A stretch of DNA of 64,000 nucleotides from Chrysopilus asiliformis. Lineage: Eukaryota; Arthropoda; Insecta; Diptera; Rhagionidae. Location: contig OZ035960.1 in assembly GCA_964034945.1 (NCBI GenBank), forward strand, positions 66,867,936 through 66,931,935, given 5' to 3'. The position numbers and the translations under genes are program-made. The notes beneath the pieces are model-generated. The model worked only from the letters and a program-made list of their open reading frames with translations, was not told where the DNA came from and did not search any database. Positions 63,771 to 64,000 of the stretch are shown piece after piece. Within the stretch, counting starts at the first letter, position 1, and every line of letters starts with the position of its first letter.

Positions 63771-64000
63771 GGGTAGATATTAGTGGGCGAAAAATCTCCC
63801 TAAGGGCTGACCTTCCTAAAGGAGAAAACCGAATCCGAATCTCTCATTGTTGTAGAAGGTAGCAGGCGAGGGGGTTTACTGAGAGGAGGGAGGGTAGATA
63901 TTAGTGGGCGAAAAATCTCCCTAAGGGCTGACCTTCCTAAAGGAGAAAACCGAATCCGAATCTCTCATTGTTGTAGAAGATAGCAGGCGAGGGGGTTTAC
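63771..64000 (+). repeat. 121-base tandem repeat at the window end
   Basis: Units at 63771 and 63892, nearly identical, with GGTAGATATTAGTGGGCGAA, CCCTAAGGGCTGACCTTCC and CTCATTGTTGTAGAAG. It continues beyond the window. Related, inverted units lie at 50310-50595 inside a Helitron, so this is probably a Helitron-derived array. Confidence 0.9.

Noticed and set aside
62474..63862. 462-residue open frame rich in Phe-Pro and Leu
   Set aside because: It is the translation of TTTCCC and CTTCTC simple repeats; any frame through a repeat of period 6 stays open.

Overview
This looks like repeat-rich DNA from an insect nuclear genome. The grounds are AT-rich sequence, introns of about 50-70 bases in transposase genes, a three-ORF gag/pol/env retroelement of the gypsy (errantivirus) type with a tRNA-Ser-like primer site, mariner/Tc1, PIF/Harbinger with MADF or Myb partners, hAT, Helitron/Helentron and Penelope elements. 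I recognise no ordinary host gene, rRNA or tRNA. Almost every base is transposable element, relic or simple repeat. The species cannot be named from the sequence.

Layout. 1-9508: foldback-type inverted repeats (a family with GGC ends and an 8-base target duplication), microsatellites, an 88-base perfect palindrome, a segment of about 1.45 kb present twice, and a decayed non-LTR retrotransposon. 10.9-13.8 kb: a PIF/Harbinger element whose two spliced genes (transposase on +, Myb/SANT-like protein on -) both still read through. 13.8-17.5 kb: nested TAA-duplicating MITEs with a deleted mariner inside. 17.6-30.8 kb: four nested layers, a foldback holding a hAT MITE (TSD TACCGGAC), holding a hAT transposon (TSD GTAAAAAT), holding a nearly intact errantivirus (TSD TGCA, LTRs differing by two single-base indels). 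31.1-32.9 kb: copies of a noncoding repeat with a CAGACGGA microsatellite.

32.9-40.5 kb (- strand): a Helentron-like rolling-circle element (tandem-repeat N-terminal ORF, Rep, Pif1-type helicase, AP-type endonuclease) whose endonuclease is split by a Penelope-like insertion. That insertion carries a GIY-YIG protein and inverted arms with hammerhead-like cores. 40.7-43.7 kb: a second Harbinger element with perfect TTA duplication; its intact MADF gene keeps most of the antisense transposase inside its intron. 45.7-49.1 kb: a long-TIR element packed with a 142-base tandem repeat, a foldback mariner and a Tc1 relic. 49.4-50.9 kb: a textbook nonautonomous Helitron inserted in a decayed THAP/P-type transposase. 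52.3-55.0 kb: hAT relics. 55.9-61.0 kb (- strand): a second, canonical Helitron, broken. 61.9-62.5 kb: another short Helitron. 62.5-64.0 kb: about 1 kb of TTTCCC hexamers, other pyrimidine repeats and a 121-base tandem repeat.

The genes do not form a pathway. Each set serves its own element: cut-and-paste transposase plus DNA-binding partner for Harbinger, gag/pol/env for the retrovirus, Rep-helicase for the Helitrons. The main value of the window is the readable order of insertions and several unusual structures at the edges of known families.
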